A DNA stretch of 64,000 nucleotides from Candidatus Flexicrinis proximus (GTDB taxonomy: Bacteria; Chloroflexota; Anaerolineae; Aggregatilineales; Phototrophicaceae): positions 62,001 through 126,000 of the forward strand of contig JADJQF010000016.1 of assembly GCA_016712885.1 (NCBI GenBank). The letters are read 5' to 3'. Shown in pieces: positions 37,795-47,275 of this stretch. The notes under the pieces were generated by a model. The model did no database searches. It was not told the origin of the DNA and was given only the letters and a program-made list of their open reading frames with translations. The position numbers were made by a program, and so were the translations under genes. The first letter of the stretch is position 1, and every line of letters begins with the position of its first letter.

Positions 37795-37828
37795 AAAACG
37801 GCCCCGATTCGTCGAGGCCGTTTTATTT
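37795..37828 (+). terminator. Rho-independent terminator
   Basis: Stem AAAACGGCC (37795-37803) with GGCCGTTTT (37816-37824), 12-nt loop, followed by ATTT. Usable in both directions, so it may serve both convergent genes. Confidence 0.85.
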
Positions 37829-37841
37829 GGAGTCAGTTATG

Positions 37842-37900
37842 GGTTGTTTTCGGAGTTCACCCCGAACCCTAGCAGGAGATTGCTCTCCTGCGCCTCCACA
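37842..37900 (+). repeat. Intergenic hairpin repeat, 5' half (copy 11)
   Basis: GGGTTGTTTTCGGAGTTC then ACCCCGAACCC (module a), AGCAGGAG with CTCCTGC (module b), and directly GCCTCCAC of module e. Modules c and d are deleted. Confidence 0.75.
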
Positions 37901-37911
37901 AACAACAGCCT

Positions 37912-38946
37912 CTATTGAGCCGCGGCCGGCAGCGCCAGCGGGGCTTCCCTCACGGCTCCGGCACGGTAATGCAGTCCGAAGTTGTCGATCAGGGTTGAGC
38001 CGGTCGTGGACTTGTTCTTGACCATGATCCGCAGCTTTAGCACCTTCGTGTTACTGATGTTGGTATACAGGTATACCGGCGTCCACCCTGGCGCAACCAC
38101 GGTGACGGTCTTCTTGACCACGCTGCTTGTCCCGTTCGTAAAGTACAACGTTAGCGACACACTCACGTTGGCAGCGCTGACGACCCCGTCGGAATACACG
38201 TACCCAGATAGGCCGATCGTGTCGTTGGCGCGCGGCTTAATGAACGCTGGCCACGGGATATTTTGCTTGATCGAACTATTCTCACCGGCCGAGTTGGTGA
38301 ACTTGAACAGGCAGGTGCCGCTGTGGCCGGTCGTTCCGCACTGCTGTGCGTCCGCGCCGCTCGCGTTCTTGACCTTCCACTCACCTCCCAGTGGCGATTC
38401 GAAGTCGAGGTTCTCGCCGTTCATATCCCAGTTGTCGAATCTCTGCAGGCGCGTTGTCAGCAGGTAGTACGAACCTACATTGACGCTGGTGACCGCGCTG
38501 ACCCGGACGTAATAAGTTGTGTTTGCAGCGAAGCTGAAGGCGGTGATTTCGCCGTAGTTCGTGCCGCCGAAGTCGTCATTGCACGCACTCTGAGCCAACG
38601 AGCCTAACCCGGCCCCCGTGAAGATGCCGATTGCCGTTTCCGTGCTCAGGGATCCGTCGCTGGCTGCCATATAACTGCCGCCGGTCGAAACCGACAGATT
38701 ACCCGCGAACGGGAATGCGAATTTGAACCACACCGAGTTCGACCCGACACAGGTTCCCGGCTCTCCCACCTCAGCGGCGGTCGTCAGGTGGATATGATCG
38801 GTACGGATCGTCTTGCCAATCGTCGTGATCGGCACCGCGTTGGCGAACAGGTCGTTCGGCGGCGCGGTCTGCGCGCTGGCCGGCGCAGCGAGGATAAGGC
38901 CCAACATCAGCGCGACAGCGAGTAACAGTGTAGTGCGGTAGGGCAT
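37912..38946 (-). CDS. Secreted beta-sandwich protein, paralog of 19206-20258
   Basis: A 344-residue protein with a signal peptide (TLLLAVALMLGLILAAPASAQ). A PPC-like domain (PPNDLFANAVPITTIGKTI, NSVWFKFAFPFAGNLSV, ATYYVRVSAV-type strand) is followed by a sandwich (NLDFESPLGGEWKVKNASG, CLFKFTNSAGENSSIKQNI, LRIMVKNKSTTGSTLIDNF). It has the same domain order and end (APLALPAAAQ vs PAPAPAQ) as 19206-20258. Function unknown. ATG 38946. Confidence 0.7.
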   Translation of the reverse strand: MPYRTTLLLAVALMLGLILAAPASAQTAPPNDLFANAVPITTIGKTIRTDHIHLTTAAEVGEPGTCVGSNSVWFKFAFPFAGNLSVSTGGSYMAASDGSLSTETAIGIFTGAGLGSLAQSACNDDFGGTNYGEITAFSFAANTTYYVRVSAVTSVNVGSYYLLTTRLQRFDNWDMNGENLDFESPLGGEWKVKNASGADAQQCGTTGHSGTCLFKFTNSAGENSSIKQNIPWPAFIKPRANDTIGLSGYVYSDGVVSAANVSVSLTLYFTNGTSSVVKKTVTVVAPGWTPVYLYTNISNTKVLKLRIMVKNKSTTGSTLIDNFGLHYRAGAVREAPLALPAAAQ

Positions 38947-39043
38947 AGGTCCTCCAGAATCAAATGCCGATAGGTAAAGACCCTCAGCAGCATATCACGA
39001 AAATTCGGAAGACGGCGTCCCCGTCTTCCGGCATTCCTGCCTG

Positions 39044-41512
39044 CTAACTCCCGCCGCGGAACTCCACGGGTACACTCGGCGGCGGGGCGGCCATGCGCGG
39101 CGCGGACTCGTCGATCCAAAGCCACACGCTGCCGAGCACCACTTTCCCGGACGCGCCCTTGTTCTTCACCGTAGCCTTAATCGCCGTCGCGTTGGCGGCC
39201 AGCAGCAGGGGATTCGACACTTTCTCCACGAACGCGCCCGCCGTCCCGGTGTTGAATTTCACCTTGAACTTCGACGCGCCGAGCGAGGTGGTCACCTTGA
39301 CCTCGACACTCAGGTTGGGCGCGCCGGACGCCTTGGCCGTCGCCGCCAGCAGCAGCGTGTCGCCCGCGTTCACGGGTGTGAACCCAAGATTGACCGTCTG
39401 GGAAAGTTGGGCATTTTCCGTCGCGCTCCCTTTGAATTCGATCGCGCACCAGCCCTCGCTGGTCACGGTCGCTGTCGCCGTGTTGCACTTGCGTTTATCG
39501 CCGCTCAGCGTTTTGGGCGTCCAGTTCGCCGGCAGGTTTTCGTTGATCGCCCGCGGGCCGGTGTCCTGCGGGTTCTCGAATCCGCCGTTGAGCAGTAGGT
39601 TGCCGTCCCGGCTGGTACCGTCCTGCGCGTCAAACGCGCACACCTCTGATGGCTGCGAGAGCGTGCTGCCCCCCAGCGCCACGATCGTGCTGACATTCAC
39701 GCGGCATTCGGGGTCGCTCGGCGCGTTGTTATCCTCGATGGTCGTGCGGTTCACCAGGAGCTGGTTCGGGCTGTCCAGCTCCAGGTAGAAGCCGCCGCCG
39801 ACCGTTCCGCTGGTGTTGCCTGCGAACCACGTATCTTCGAAATACGCCTGGCTGAATTCGGCCAGCAGGCCGCCGCCCTCGCCGCCAGCCGTGTTCTGGA
39901 AGAACTTCGCGCCGGAGAGGCTCAGCGAACCGATCTCAAGCCCGGGGATCCCCAGATGCGCGCCGCCGCCGTCGCCCGTCGCGCTGTTATCGACGAATAG
40001 CGACTCCCCGATTTGTACGACCGTCGAATAGGCGTCGTATAGCCCGCCGCCGCGGTCAGCGCTGTTGTTCCGGAATGTGCTGTTTTCCACCACCGACGTG
40101 CCGCCGGTGCCCGTATAGGCGTACACCGCGCCGCCATCTGACCCCGCCGCCGAGTTATCCGTGAACTGGCTGTTCTGCACCGATAACTGGCCCTGGGTCG
40201 CATAATTCGCCGAGATTGCGCCGCCTCCGCCGCTCGGACAGCTGACCAAGATACTGTTGCCGGTGAAAACCGAGTCCGTCACCGTCAGCGTGCCGCCGGC
40301 GGAAGTGAAATCTGCCCTCAGCGCGCCGCCCCCTGCGACACAGCCGCTGGTCGTATTGTTTGCGAACGTCGAACCGTCGATAAAGATCGTGCCGCCGTCA
40401 TCCATCGTCGCCAGCAGGACGCCGCCATCTCCGGCGGCCGAGTTGCCGCTGAAGGTCGAGTTCAGCAGCGTGACCGACCGCGCAGACATGAGCTCGAAGA
40501 CCCCGCCGCCTTCATCCGTGGAATTGCCGCTGAAGCTGCTGTCCTCGACCACCAGCGAGCTTGGACCAAGGAAATTGGTGATCAGCACGCCGCCCCGGCC
40601 GCCAGAGTTGCCGGTGAATTCGCTGCCGCTGATGGCGATCTCGACTTCTGCGCCGCTCAAGTTATTGACCGAAATCACGTTGCCGGAGCCCGCGCACCCC
40701 AGGCCGGTATCGACGGTCGTGTTGTCGCTAAAGACCGAGTCGTTGATCGTGAGCGTGCTGTACGCGGCAGTAGTGAGCATGGAGATCGCGGCGCCGCTGT
40801 TGCAAGGTGTGCTGTTGCCGTCGAAGACTGATCCGCTGACCGACAGGGACGCGCCCGCAGCATTCCCCGTCCAGGTTATCGCGCCGGAATTCTCCGATGG
40901 GTTATCGCTAACTGTACTCTGGATGACGCTCGCGTGGATTGCGTAAAAAAACAGGGAACGGGCCAGATTTTCCGTAACGATCATGTTATATACGATCACG
41001 CTGGCCTCTGGTGACGATCCGGCCACCACTACCGCTTCGTATAGCAGTGAACCCGAGTCGCGGATGGTCAGATTTGCCAGAGTCAATCCCAGCGCCGGCG
41101 TGATTGAGAACACCCTTTCGCCCGGATAGCGGATGATGGTAGTCGCCGCGTCCTCGCCGACAATCGTGAGTGTCTCGTTCGAGGTAATCAGCGTCCCGGC
41201 GGTCAGCGTATACGTGCCGCTGGGAATATAGATCGTTGCGCGGGTGACCTGATCGGCGCAGAAGAACGCCTCGCGCAGCGAAAGACCGTCCCCCGGCGTA
41301 CAGGCCGCCACCGCCGCATCCGCCGTGGTGGTCACGACATACACATTGGCGCGCTCCGCCTCGAAACCCGGGGGCAGGGCATACGGCAGGCCCGCCCGCG
41401 CGCCGCGCGGCTCCTCCGGCGGCGGCAGGGGCTGCGCGCTCACCCCTTGCGTCACGATTCCCAACAAGATGGCAAGAAACCCGATGGCGTTCCTGATCGT
41501 ATGTTTGAACAT
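39044..41512 (-). CDS. Large secreted right-handed beta-helix protein
   Basis: An 822-residue protein with a signal peptide (AIGFLAILLGIVTQGVSAQ). A CSLREA-like entry (CTPGDGLSLREAFFCADQV) is followed by many beta-helix coils of the Pmp type (NSTFSGNSAAGDGGV, STFANNTTSGC, GNSGGRGGVLITNF). At about 645 a beta-sandwich module starts with NGGFENPQDTG and continues to VVLGSVWLWI. The tail ends PPPSVPVEFRGGS. Such proteins are surface-exposed adhesins or polysaccharide-binding proteins. There is no enzymatic motif. ATG 41512. Confidence 0.78.
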   Translation of the reverse strand: MFKHTIRNAIGFLAILLGIVTQGVSAQPLPPPEEPRGARAGLPYALPPGFEAERANVYVVTTTADAAVAACTPGDGLSLREAFFCADQVTRATIYIPSGTYTLTAGTLITSNETLTIVGEDAATTIIRYPGERVFSITPALGLTLANLTIRDSGSLLYEAVVVAGSSPEASVIVYNMIVTENLARSLFFYAIHASVIQSTVSDNPSENSGAITWTGNAAGASLSVSGSVFDGNSTPCNSGAAISMLTTAAYSTLTINDSVFSDNTTVDTGLGCAGSGNVISVNNLSGAEVEIAISGSEFTGNSGGRGGVLITNFLGPSSLVVEDSSFSGNSTDEGGGVFELMSARSVTLLNSTFSGNSAAGDGGVLLATMDDGGTIFIDGSTFANNTTSGCVAGGGALRADFTSAGGTLTVTDSVFTGNSILVSCPSGGGGAISANYATQGQLSVQNSQFTDNSAAGSDGGAVYAYTGTGGTSVVENSTFRNNSADRGGGLYDAYSTVVQIGESLFVDNSATGDGGGAHLGIPGLEIGSLSLSGAKFFQNTAGGEGGGLLAEFSQAYFEDTWFAGNTSGTVGGGFYLELDSPNQLLVNRTTIEDNNAPSDPECRVNVSTIVALGGSTLSQPSEVCAFDAQDGTSRDGNLLLNGGFENPQDTGPRAINENLPANWTPKTLSGDKRKCNTATATVTSEGWCAIEFKGSATENAQLSQTVNLGFTPVNAGDTLLLAATAKASGAPNLSVEVKVTTSLGASKFKVKFNTGTAGAFVEKVSNPLLLAANATAIKATVKNKGASGKVVLGSVWLWIDESAPRMAAPPPSVPVEFRGGS

Positions 41513-41638
41513 GGTAATGAGCCCGCTCTGTGGACATTCGATGATAATAGAGTACTTGAGTTTTCTGCAATGTGCCCGCCGTTTCGCGCCAAACTCGCGC
41601 TATAATGGTCAGGTGGGGTTCATCGAAGGGAAGTGGTT

Positions 41639-42292
41639 ATGTCGTCTTCACCGCCCTTGATTCGCGAAGGTCCCAGACTGCCGCGTCCGCTGACGTTTGA
41701 TGAGTTTCTCGTTCAATACGCGGGCAAACACGCGGAATGGCATCCCGATGGCACGGTGGAGATCGTCGTGAGTACCCAGATCACCCACAATCGAATCACC
41801 CGTTTTCTTTCGACCCTACTGGGGCTGTACCTGGGCTTCCGGCCCATCGGCGAGCTGCTCAGCGCGCCCTATCCGCAGCAGGTAACCAGCTACCCCGCCC
41901 GTGAACCCGACCTGATGGTTGTGCGCGACGACCGCCGCAAGTCGATCACCGCCACCGCGCTCGAAGGCCCGGCCGATATCGTCATCGAGGTTGTCTCGCC
42001 GGAAAGCGCCGAGCGCGACTACAGCGTCAAGTACCGTGAATACGAAGCTGCCGGCGTGCAGGAATACTGGCTGATTGATGCTGACCGCCGCGTCTTCGAT
42101 ATCCACGAGCGCGTAGCCGATGGCCGCTATCAGCGCCGTCTGCCCGACGCCTCGCAGTTCGTCACCTCAGCCCTGCTGCCCGGCTTCGCCCTCGACCCGG
42201 CTCTTCTCTGGCGCGAGTCGCTGCCCCAGGGCGAAGAACTGCTGGCGCTGGTCTCCGGTATGACCGGCGTCCAGATCGCCGTCAGGAAATAA
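41639..42292 (+). CDS. Uma2-family (DUF820) putative restriction-like nuclease
   Basis: A 217-residue protein: the opening LTFDEFLVQYAGKHAEWHPDG, then EPDLMVVRDDRR (D) and IVIEVVSPESAERDYSVKYR, VQEYWLIDADRRVFDIHE, giving the PD-(D/E)xK motif of DUF820. Large copy numbers of Uma2 genes are typical of cyanobacteria and Chloroflexota. The role is unknown. ATG 41639 is preferred over GTG 41633. A TATAAT (41611-41616) lies upstream with no good -35. Confidence 0.85.
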   Translation: MSSSPPLIREGPRLPRPLTFDEFLVQYAGKHAEWHPDGTVEIVVSTQITHNRITRFLSTLLGLYLGFRPIGELLSAPYPQQVTSYPAREPDLMVVRDDRRKSITATALEGPADIVIEVVSPESAERDYSVKYREYEAAGVQEYWLIDADRRVFDIHERVADGRYQRRLPDASQFVTSALLPGFALDPALLWRESLPQGEELLALVSGMTGVQIAVRK

Positions 42293-42487
42293 CCGCGGCT
42301 GGACTCATCCATCCCGGCCCTTCCCGACGAATATCAGCAGTACAGGCCCGCACATTCCGCATTTCACCGCCAATTCTTAACTGCCGCCCTGCAATCGCTC
42401 ACCGCCCTGCGCTAAGGTAAACTTGCATTCGGCCGCATCGTCAGATGACATGAGCACCGGCCACCAAGACCTTCGGAGACAAACACA

Positions 42488-43114
42488 ATGGGTATCCTGG
42501 ATGGGCGGCGTGACCGCCGCGCACGCGAAGAAGAACTACGCAAAGAGGGCCGCCTTCCCGCCGGCCAGTCGCTGACCGAAGAATTTCCGGTCCTGACCTA
42601 CGGGCCGATCCCAAAGTTCAACCCTGCAACGTGGGATCTGCGCGTCTTCGGCACCGTCGAAAACGAGCTGCGCTGGAACTGGGAGGATTTCAAGAAACTC
42701 CCCACTACCAAGCTCCTGACCGACATCCACTGTGTCACCCGCTGGAGCAAGTTCGATACCAACTGGGAAGGCGTACCGTTCACGGCCATCGCCACCATGG
42801 CCGGCATGAAGCCGGAGACCAAGCACGTCATCGCCCACTGCGATTACGGCTACACCACCAACGTCCCCATCGAGGACATGCTGCGCGATACGGTCATGCT
42901 CGCCTATATCTACGAAGGTCAGCCGCTTGAGCCTGAACACGGCGGCCCGGTGCGCACGGTCGTCCCGCACCTGTACTTCTGGAAGTCGGCCAAGTTCGTG
43001 CGCGGTCTTGAATTCAGCACCAGCGACAAACCCGGCTTCTGGGAAGTCAACGGCTATCACAACTACGGCGACCCGTTCAAAGAGGAACGCTACAGCCGCC
43101 GCGGCTTCTTCTAA
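42488..43114 (+). CDS. Sulfite oxidase-like molybdopterin oxidoreductase
   Basis: A 208-residue short form of the sulfite-oxidase/YedY fold. The Mo-coordinating cysteine is C82 (TDIHCVTRWSKFDTNWEG). Other markers are AHCDYGYTTNVP and GGPVRTVVPHLYFWKSAKFV, with a final FWEVNGYHNYGDPFKEERY. There is no signal peptide or heme domain, so it is a cytoplasmic small member. The electron partner is unknown. ATG 42488 has CGGAGACAA upstream. Confidence 0.88.
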   Translation: MGILDGRRDRRAREEELRKEGRLPAGQSLTEEFPVLTYGPIPKFNPATWDLRVFGTVENELRWNWEDFKKLPTTKLLTDIHCVTRWSKFDTNWEGVPFTAIATMAGMKPETKHVIAHCDYGYTTNVPIEDMLRDTVMLAYIYEGQPLEPEHGGPVRTVVPHLYFWKSAKFVRGLEFSTSDKPGFWEVNGYHNYGDPFKEERYSRRGFF

Positions 43115-43130
43115 ACAAACGTCAGTTTTG

Positions 43131-43282
43131 GAGTGTTTGGGGTTCCACCCCAAGCCCCGGCAGGAGTTTGCACTCCTGCACCTCCTATCGCGATTTGACC
43201 GGGCTTGCCCGGTCAAATCGCAGATGAGGGAGTGCAGAGGGCGCCAGCCCTATGGCGGAGGTGTGGAGGCAGCGCCTCCACG
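43131..43282 (+). repeat. Intergenic hairpin repeat, complete (copy 12)
   Basis: a: TTGGGGT/ACCCCAA (43137-43153). b: GCAGGAG/CTCCTGC. c: 14-bp stem GCGATTTGACCGGG (43190-43203), loop CTTG, CCCGGTCAAATCGC (43208-43221). d: AGAGGGCGCCAGCCCTAT, imperfect. e: GTGGAGGC/GCCTCCAC (43263-43281). Confidence 0.9.
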
Positions 43283-43361
43283 ATACGCTTTGCCCTTTCG
43301 CCATCCGCCTTTCCCCTCCTATAATCCCCGCATCTGTCGGCCCACTGTCCATCTTCCGCCC

Positions 43362-43685
43362 ATGATGAAATTGATGATTGTCTTCCGTCACCCCAAAGAG
43401 ACTGCGCGTTTTGAAGACTCCTACAACAACCTGCTGGCTCTGATCGAGCGGATGCCCAACATCACGCGACGGCAGGTGAACGCCGTCATCGGCAGCCCTA
43501 CCGGCCCGTCCCCCTATTACCGCGTGCTGGAAGCCTACTTCGACAGCCAGCAAACAATGTCCGACTCGCTGCGCTCACCCGTAGGCCAGGAAGCCGGTGG
43601 CGAACTGACCAAGCTCCCCGCCGGGACATTCGAAGTGCTGTTTGCGGAGGTCTACGAAGAATCCGGCGGCAGCACCCCGGCTTGA
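43362..43685 (+). CDS. EthD-domain protein
   Basis: A 107-residue ferredoxin-like-fold protein: MMKLMIVFRHPKETARFEDS, LLALIERMPNITRRQVNAV, GPSPYYRVLEAYFDSQQTM, and LPAGTFEVLFAEVYEE. EthD proteins assist degradation of ethers or act in small-molecule turnover; the function is loosely defined. ATG 43362 starts right after the repeat region. The longer open frame (from 42927) is an artefact through the repeat. Confidence 0.75.
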   Translation: MMKLMIVFRHPKETARFEDSYNNLLALIERMPNITRRQVNAVIGSPTGPSPYYRVLEAYFDSQQTMSDSLRSPVGQEAGGELTKLPAGTFEVLFAEVYEESGGSTPA

Positions 43686-43720
43686 CCGCCGCGAGGATGT
43701 TGTCTGCTTTTGATCGGATT

Positions 43721-43858
43721 CCTCCCAAAACCTTGGTGGCGGTGTTTGCACTCCTGCCCCTCCTCTGCGATTCTGTGGCGCTCACGCCACAAAATCGTAG
43801 GGGAGGGGTCGAGGGGCGTAAGTCCCTCGCGGAGGCGTGGAGGCAGCGCCTCCACAAT
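43721..43858 (+). repeat. Intergenic hairpin repeat (copy 13)
   Basis: A degraded CCAAAACCTTGGTGG stands for a/b. c: CGATTCTGTGGCG (43768-43780), loop CTCA, CGCCACAAAATCG (43785-43797), one mismatch. This hairpin is nearly the reverse complement of module c of copy 5 (loop TGAG). d: GAGGG/CCCTC. e: GTGGAGGC/GCCTCCAC (43838-43856). Confidence 0.85.
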
Positions 43859-43882
43859 CACGCATATCCTAACGCCTGTTGC

Positions 43883-45769
43883 TCACCCACCCGCCAGCCG
43901 GAATCCGCTCGGCGCCACCGGGGCTGGCAGTACATCCCGCGCGCCCCGCGTCCCGCGCAGCGGTGTGAAGAACTCGCCGCTTTGCCACAGGATCATATTG
44001 TCCACGTTGGTCTTGCCGCTGAGCGCCTTGCTGTTCAGCAGCACCACGATCTTCTTGATATCAGCCGTCGCCACGAATCCGTCCTCGCTCAGACGCACGT
44101 AATCCGGCAGCACGGTCGAGAACAGCCGGTTGATCAGCGTGGCCTTGCCGCCCGCCGTGAACGTCACCTTCACCTTCAGCCGCAGGTTGATCTGCGTCGG
44201 CGCTTTCAGGTTTACGCTGTAGCCCAGCACGTCCCCCGCCTCGAGGAGCGTCGAGCCGAAGTTGCTCAGCGACTGCTTCAGGACCGCGTTTTCGCCCGTG
44301 CCGCCGATGAACACAAACGCGCACGTGCCCGTGAACGAGAAATACTTGTTCTTGGCCGGCTTGTTGCACGAGCGCTTATCGGAGGTCAGATTCACGCCTG
44401 TCCACGAGAGCGCGCCGCCCGGATCGCCACTGCCGCTCTCGAAGCCCGGGTTGCTGAGCCACGGGGACTTGTTGTTTCCAGCGCCTGTGCCGCTGTCCGG
44501 CGAAACCTTGACCACGCTGATCAGCCCGAGCGACGACCCGAATTCCGAAGGCGACGTACCCGCCAGCCCGGCCACGAAATACTCGCCGCTCGCCTGAATA
44601 TGCAGGTCGTGCGGCTCGTCGCCGTAGCCGAACACGTCGACGCCGAACTTGCCGCCGGAGCCAAACCCCGCGTCCGGCACGCCGCCGCCTGTCAGCCGCA
44701 CCAGTCCTGTCTCCTGATCGAAGCTGTCGCCGGTCATCACCAGCGCCGCCAGCACCGGTCGCCCGCTGCTGTCGAGCTGCATACCGCGCACGGCTTCGTT
44801 ATCGCCGTCGAAGTCGATCAGCGCCGTGCCGTCCCCCGCAAATGTGCCATCCAGCGCGCCCGTGCTCGTCACTTTCGCCGTCAGCAGCCCGTCCGAGACC
44901 ACGCCGCTCAGGAAGATATTCGCGCTGCCATCGGTATCGACATGCATCGGCGTGAATGCCGAGAAATTGTCGTACAGGAAGTTCATGAACCCGTCGGTAT
45001 CGAACCCCGTATGCGGCACGCCCGCGCTGCTCAGCCGTGCGACGACCGCGTTTTCACTGGTGCTGAGGTACCCGACGGCCACCACCCGTCCGTTCACGTC
45101 GACCGTCACGCCGTTAAACGAAGTCGCCGTCACGCTCGCCAGATCGAACCGCCCGTCTGTATCGAATCCGTTGTCGAGCGCTCCCGCACTGGTGACTTTC
45201 CACAGCGCCGCCGCGAAACTGTACGATCCGGCCAGATAAATCGCGTTGGCGTCGCTTGTCGCGACCGTAGCCGAATGGATTTCCTTGAAGGTGCCGCTAC
45301 TGTCGATTACTGCCATCCCGTCGGTGTCGAACGAGGTGTCCAGCGCGCCGCTGGCATTGAGTTTCGCCAGCGCGATCCCGGTGTTGAACCCGAAATCGGT
45401 CGCCCCGCCGGCCAGCACGATCCCGTCCGCGCTGTCCAGCGCCATATCCGCCAGCGTCAGGCCCATTTGTGAGGGAATGGTGATGGTCGTGAGGCTGCCC
45501 GTCCCGAATGTCGGGTCGAGTGTCCCATTGGTGTTCAGGCGCATCACCGCCCACCGGCCGATATTGCCGGCCGAGTAGGCATAGGCCACGATCAGTTTCC
45601 CGGTGCTTTGCTCGGCGATCCGCAGGCCCGTCAACGAGACGCCGACCGGCTTGATCAATACCACCCCGTCCGTGCCGAACGCCGGGTCAAGCTCGGTGGC
45701 GCTGGCCGTGAGGGTCAGGGCTAACGTAAGACAGATCAGTAGAAACGCAATAAATGCGCGACGCATCAT
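43883..45769 (-). CDS. Secreted delta-60 repeat protein
   Basis: A 628-residue protein with a signal peptide (AFIAFLLICLTLALTLTASA). Tandem delta-60 repeats of the type LDPAFGTDGVVLI, NGTLDPTFGTGSLTTITI, SGALDTSFDTDGM, AGALDNGFDTDGRF and TGALDGTFAGDGTALI fill about 20-430. The C-terminal half is a beta-sandwich (SNPGFESGSGDPGGALSW, NLTSDKRSCN, CAFVFIGGTGENAVLKQS) shared with other secreted proteins here. The end PAPVAPSGFRLAGG resembles two other tails. ATG 45769 has GAGGTGGGTG upstream. Confidence 0.82.
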   Translation of the reverse strand: MMRRAFIAFLLICLTLALTLTASATELDPAFGTDGVVLIKPVGVSLTGLRIAEQSTGKLIVAYAYSAGNIGRWAVMRLNTNGTLDPTFGTGSLTTITIPSQMGLTLADMALDSADGIVLAGGATDFGFNTGIALAKLNASGALDTSFDTDGMAVIDSSGTFKEIHSATVATSDANAIYLAGSYSFAAALWKVTSAGALDNGFDTDGRFDLASVTATSFNGVTVDVNGRVVAVGYLSTSENAVVARLSSAGVPHTGFDTDGFMNFLYDNFSAFTPMHVDTDGSANIFLSGVVSDGLLTAKVTSTGALDGTFAGDGTALIDFDGDNEAVRGMQLDSSGRPVLAALVMTGDSFDQETGLVRLTGGGVPDAGFGSGGKFGVDVFGYGDEPHDLHIQASGEYFVAGLAGTSPSEFGSSLGLISVVKVSPDSGTGAGNNKSPWLSNPGFESGSGDPGGALSWTGVNLTSDKRSCNKPAKNKYFSFTGTCAFVFIGGTGENAVLKQSLSNFGSTLLEAGDVLGYSVNLKAPTQINLRLKVKVTFTAGGKATLINRLFSTVLPDYVRLSEDGFVATADIKKIVVLLNSKALSGKTNVDNMILWQSGEFFTPLRGTRGARDVLPAPVAPSGFRLAGG

Positions 45770-45871
45770 GACACCCACCTCTATCAATGTGGCCGGATAC
45801 AAGCAGTATACGGAGTTTCGCATTTGCGCGCTGAACGGATGTCAAACCAGGACATACCGGTGGCCCGGCCA

Positions 45872-45907
45872 CAAAAAAAGGCGCGACCCATTCGGCCACG
45901 CCCTTTG
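45872..45907 (-). terminator. Rho-independent terminator of the ThiF-rhodanese gene
   Basis: On the reverse strand, GGCGTG with CGCGCC (one G-U pair) and then TTTTTTTG. It is followed towards the gene by GACTGACGACTGAAAAC, a short near-repeat. Confidence 0.75.
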
Positions 45908-45930
45908 ACTGACGACTGAAAACTGACGAC

Positions 45931-47161
45931 CTAGTAGCTCGGCAGACTCGGGTCGATGTCCTTGGCCCAGGCCAAAATCCCGCCCTCGACGTTGATCAGC
46001 TTTTCGCGGTCGTAGCCGATCTCGGCCAGGAAGTTGATCGAGTCGGCGCTGCGCTTGCCGCTGCGGCACAACACGACCACTTCGCGGTCGCGCGGAATCT
46101 GCGCCAGCACGGTGTCTTCCCAGACCGCCCGGCCGGCCAGCACCGCGTCCTTAGCACTCTGGATATCGCCTTTGGTGATTCGCAGCGTGTTTTCCAGCGA
46201 GGCGATGGCGAACTCATGCGGGTCGCGCACATCCAGCACCACCAGATCAGCTTCCTTGTCGCGCCGCGCCTTCAACTGCCGCACGTCGATGGTCTGGATG
46301 CCGTTGACGTTGGTCACAGGCGTCGAGAAGCCGCTGCGGTCGTGCGCCGGCATACCGCAGAACTGCTCGTAATCGATCAGTTCGATCTGCTCGTGCGGCA
46401 CACCGCAGACCGGGCAGTTCGGGTTCTTGCGCACCTTGATCTTGGTGAAGCTCATCTCCAGCGCATCGTACAGCAGCATCCGGCCCACCAGCGGCTCGCC
46501 AATGCCCAAAATCAGCTTGATCGCCTCGGTCGCCTGCATCGTGCCGATCGTCCCCGGCAGGATACCGAGCACGCCGCCTTCGGCGCAGCTTGGGACCAGC
46601 CCCGGCGGCGGCGGTTCGGGGAACATGCAGCGGTAGCACGGGGCCGTCCGGATGGCCGAACACCGCCACCTGTCCCTCGAAGCGGAAGATCGAGCCGTAA
46701 ACGTTCAGCTTGCCCAGCTTCACCGCTGCATCGTTGACCAGATAGCGTGTCGGGAAGTTGTCCGTCCCGTCGACCACCAGATCGTACGGTTCGAGGATTT
46801 CCAGCGCGTTCTCGCTGGTGAACGGCACGTTGTACTTGTTGATGATGACGTCCGGGTTCAGGTCGCGCAGGCGCTTTTCCGCGCTGTCGAGTTTGCTCAT
46901 CCCGACCGTCGACATGCCGTGGATCACCTGCCGGTGCAGGTTGCTCTCATCCACGATGTCATAATCGACGATGCCGAGCGTCCCGATGCCGGCTGCCGCC
47001 AGATACAGCGCCGTCGGGCTGCCCAGCCCGCCCGTGCCGATCAGCAGGACCTTGGCGGCCTTCAGTTTGCGCTGCCCTTCCATGCCCACTTCCGGCATGA
47101 TGACGTGGCGGCTGTAGCGGCGGATTTCCTCGTGTGAGAGGGTGGGGAGCGTGTCTGTCAT
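45931..47161 (-). pseudogene. moeB: MoeB/ThiF-type adenylyltransferase fused to rhodanese, frameshifted at 46640-46643
   Basis: The first frame (47161 to about 46643) carries the E1-like ATP site GTGGLGSPTALYLAAAGIG, NLHRQVIHG and DGTDNFPTRYLVNDA. The second (about 46640 to 45931) has MFPEPPPPGLVPSCAEGGVL, GTMQATEAIKLILGI, the CPVCG zinc pair and the C-terminal rhodanese domain with active Cys in VVVLCRSGKRS. The two join if one C is removed from the CCCC run before GTG (GPCYRCMFPEP), so a single-base insertion is the cause. It would adenylate and sulfurylate the C-terminus of a MoaD/ThiS-like carrier; such a carrier is encoded at 48294. ATG 47161 has AAAGG upstream. Confidence 0.85.
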
Positions 47162-47275
47162 GATTGCCTTTCGTGACGAATCGTGCACTAGAGAGTTGCG
47201 GGCAGCAGGCCTGCTGCCCCTGCAATTTTCGATTACCGGTTAGGACACATCCTGTTGGCTTGTTTCCGTGTTTCG

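Noticed and set aside
42927..43331. Open frame running through repeat copy 12 into the EthD gene
   Set aside because: The peptide comes from the repeat (words like GGVEA and PRGG recur at other copies); the EthD start is at 43362.
43883..45472. 596-codon forward frame opposite the delta-60 protein
   Set aside because: The reverse frame has a signal peptide and regular repeats; the forward one is a His/Arg-rich shadow.
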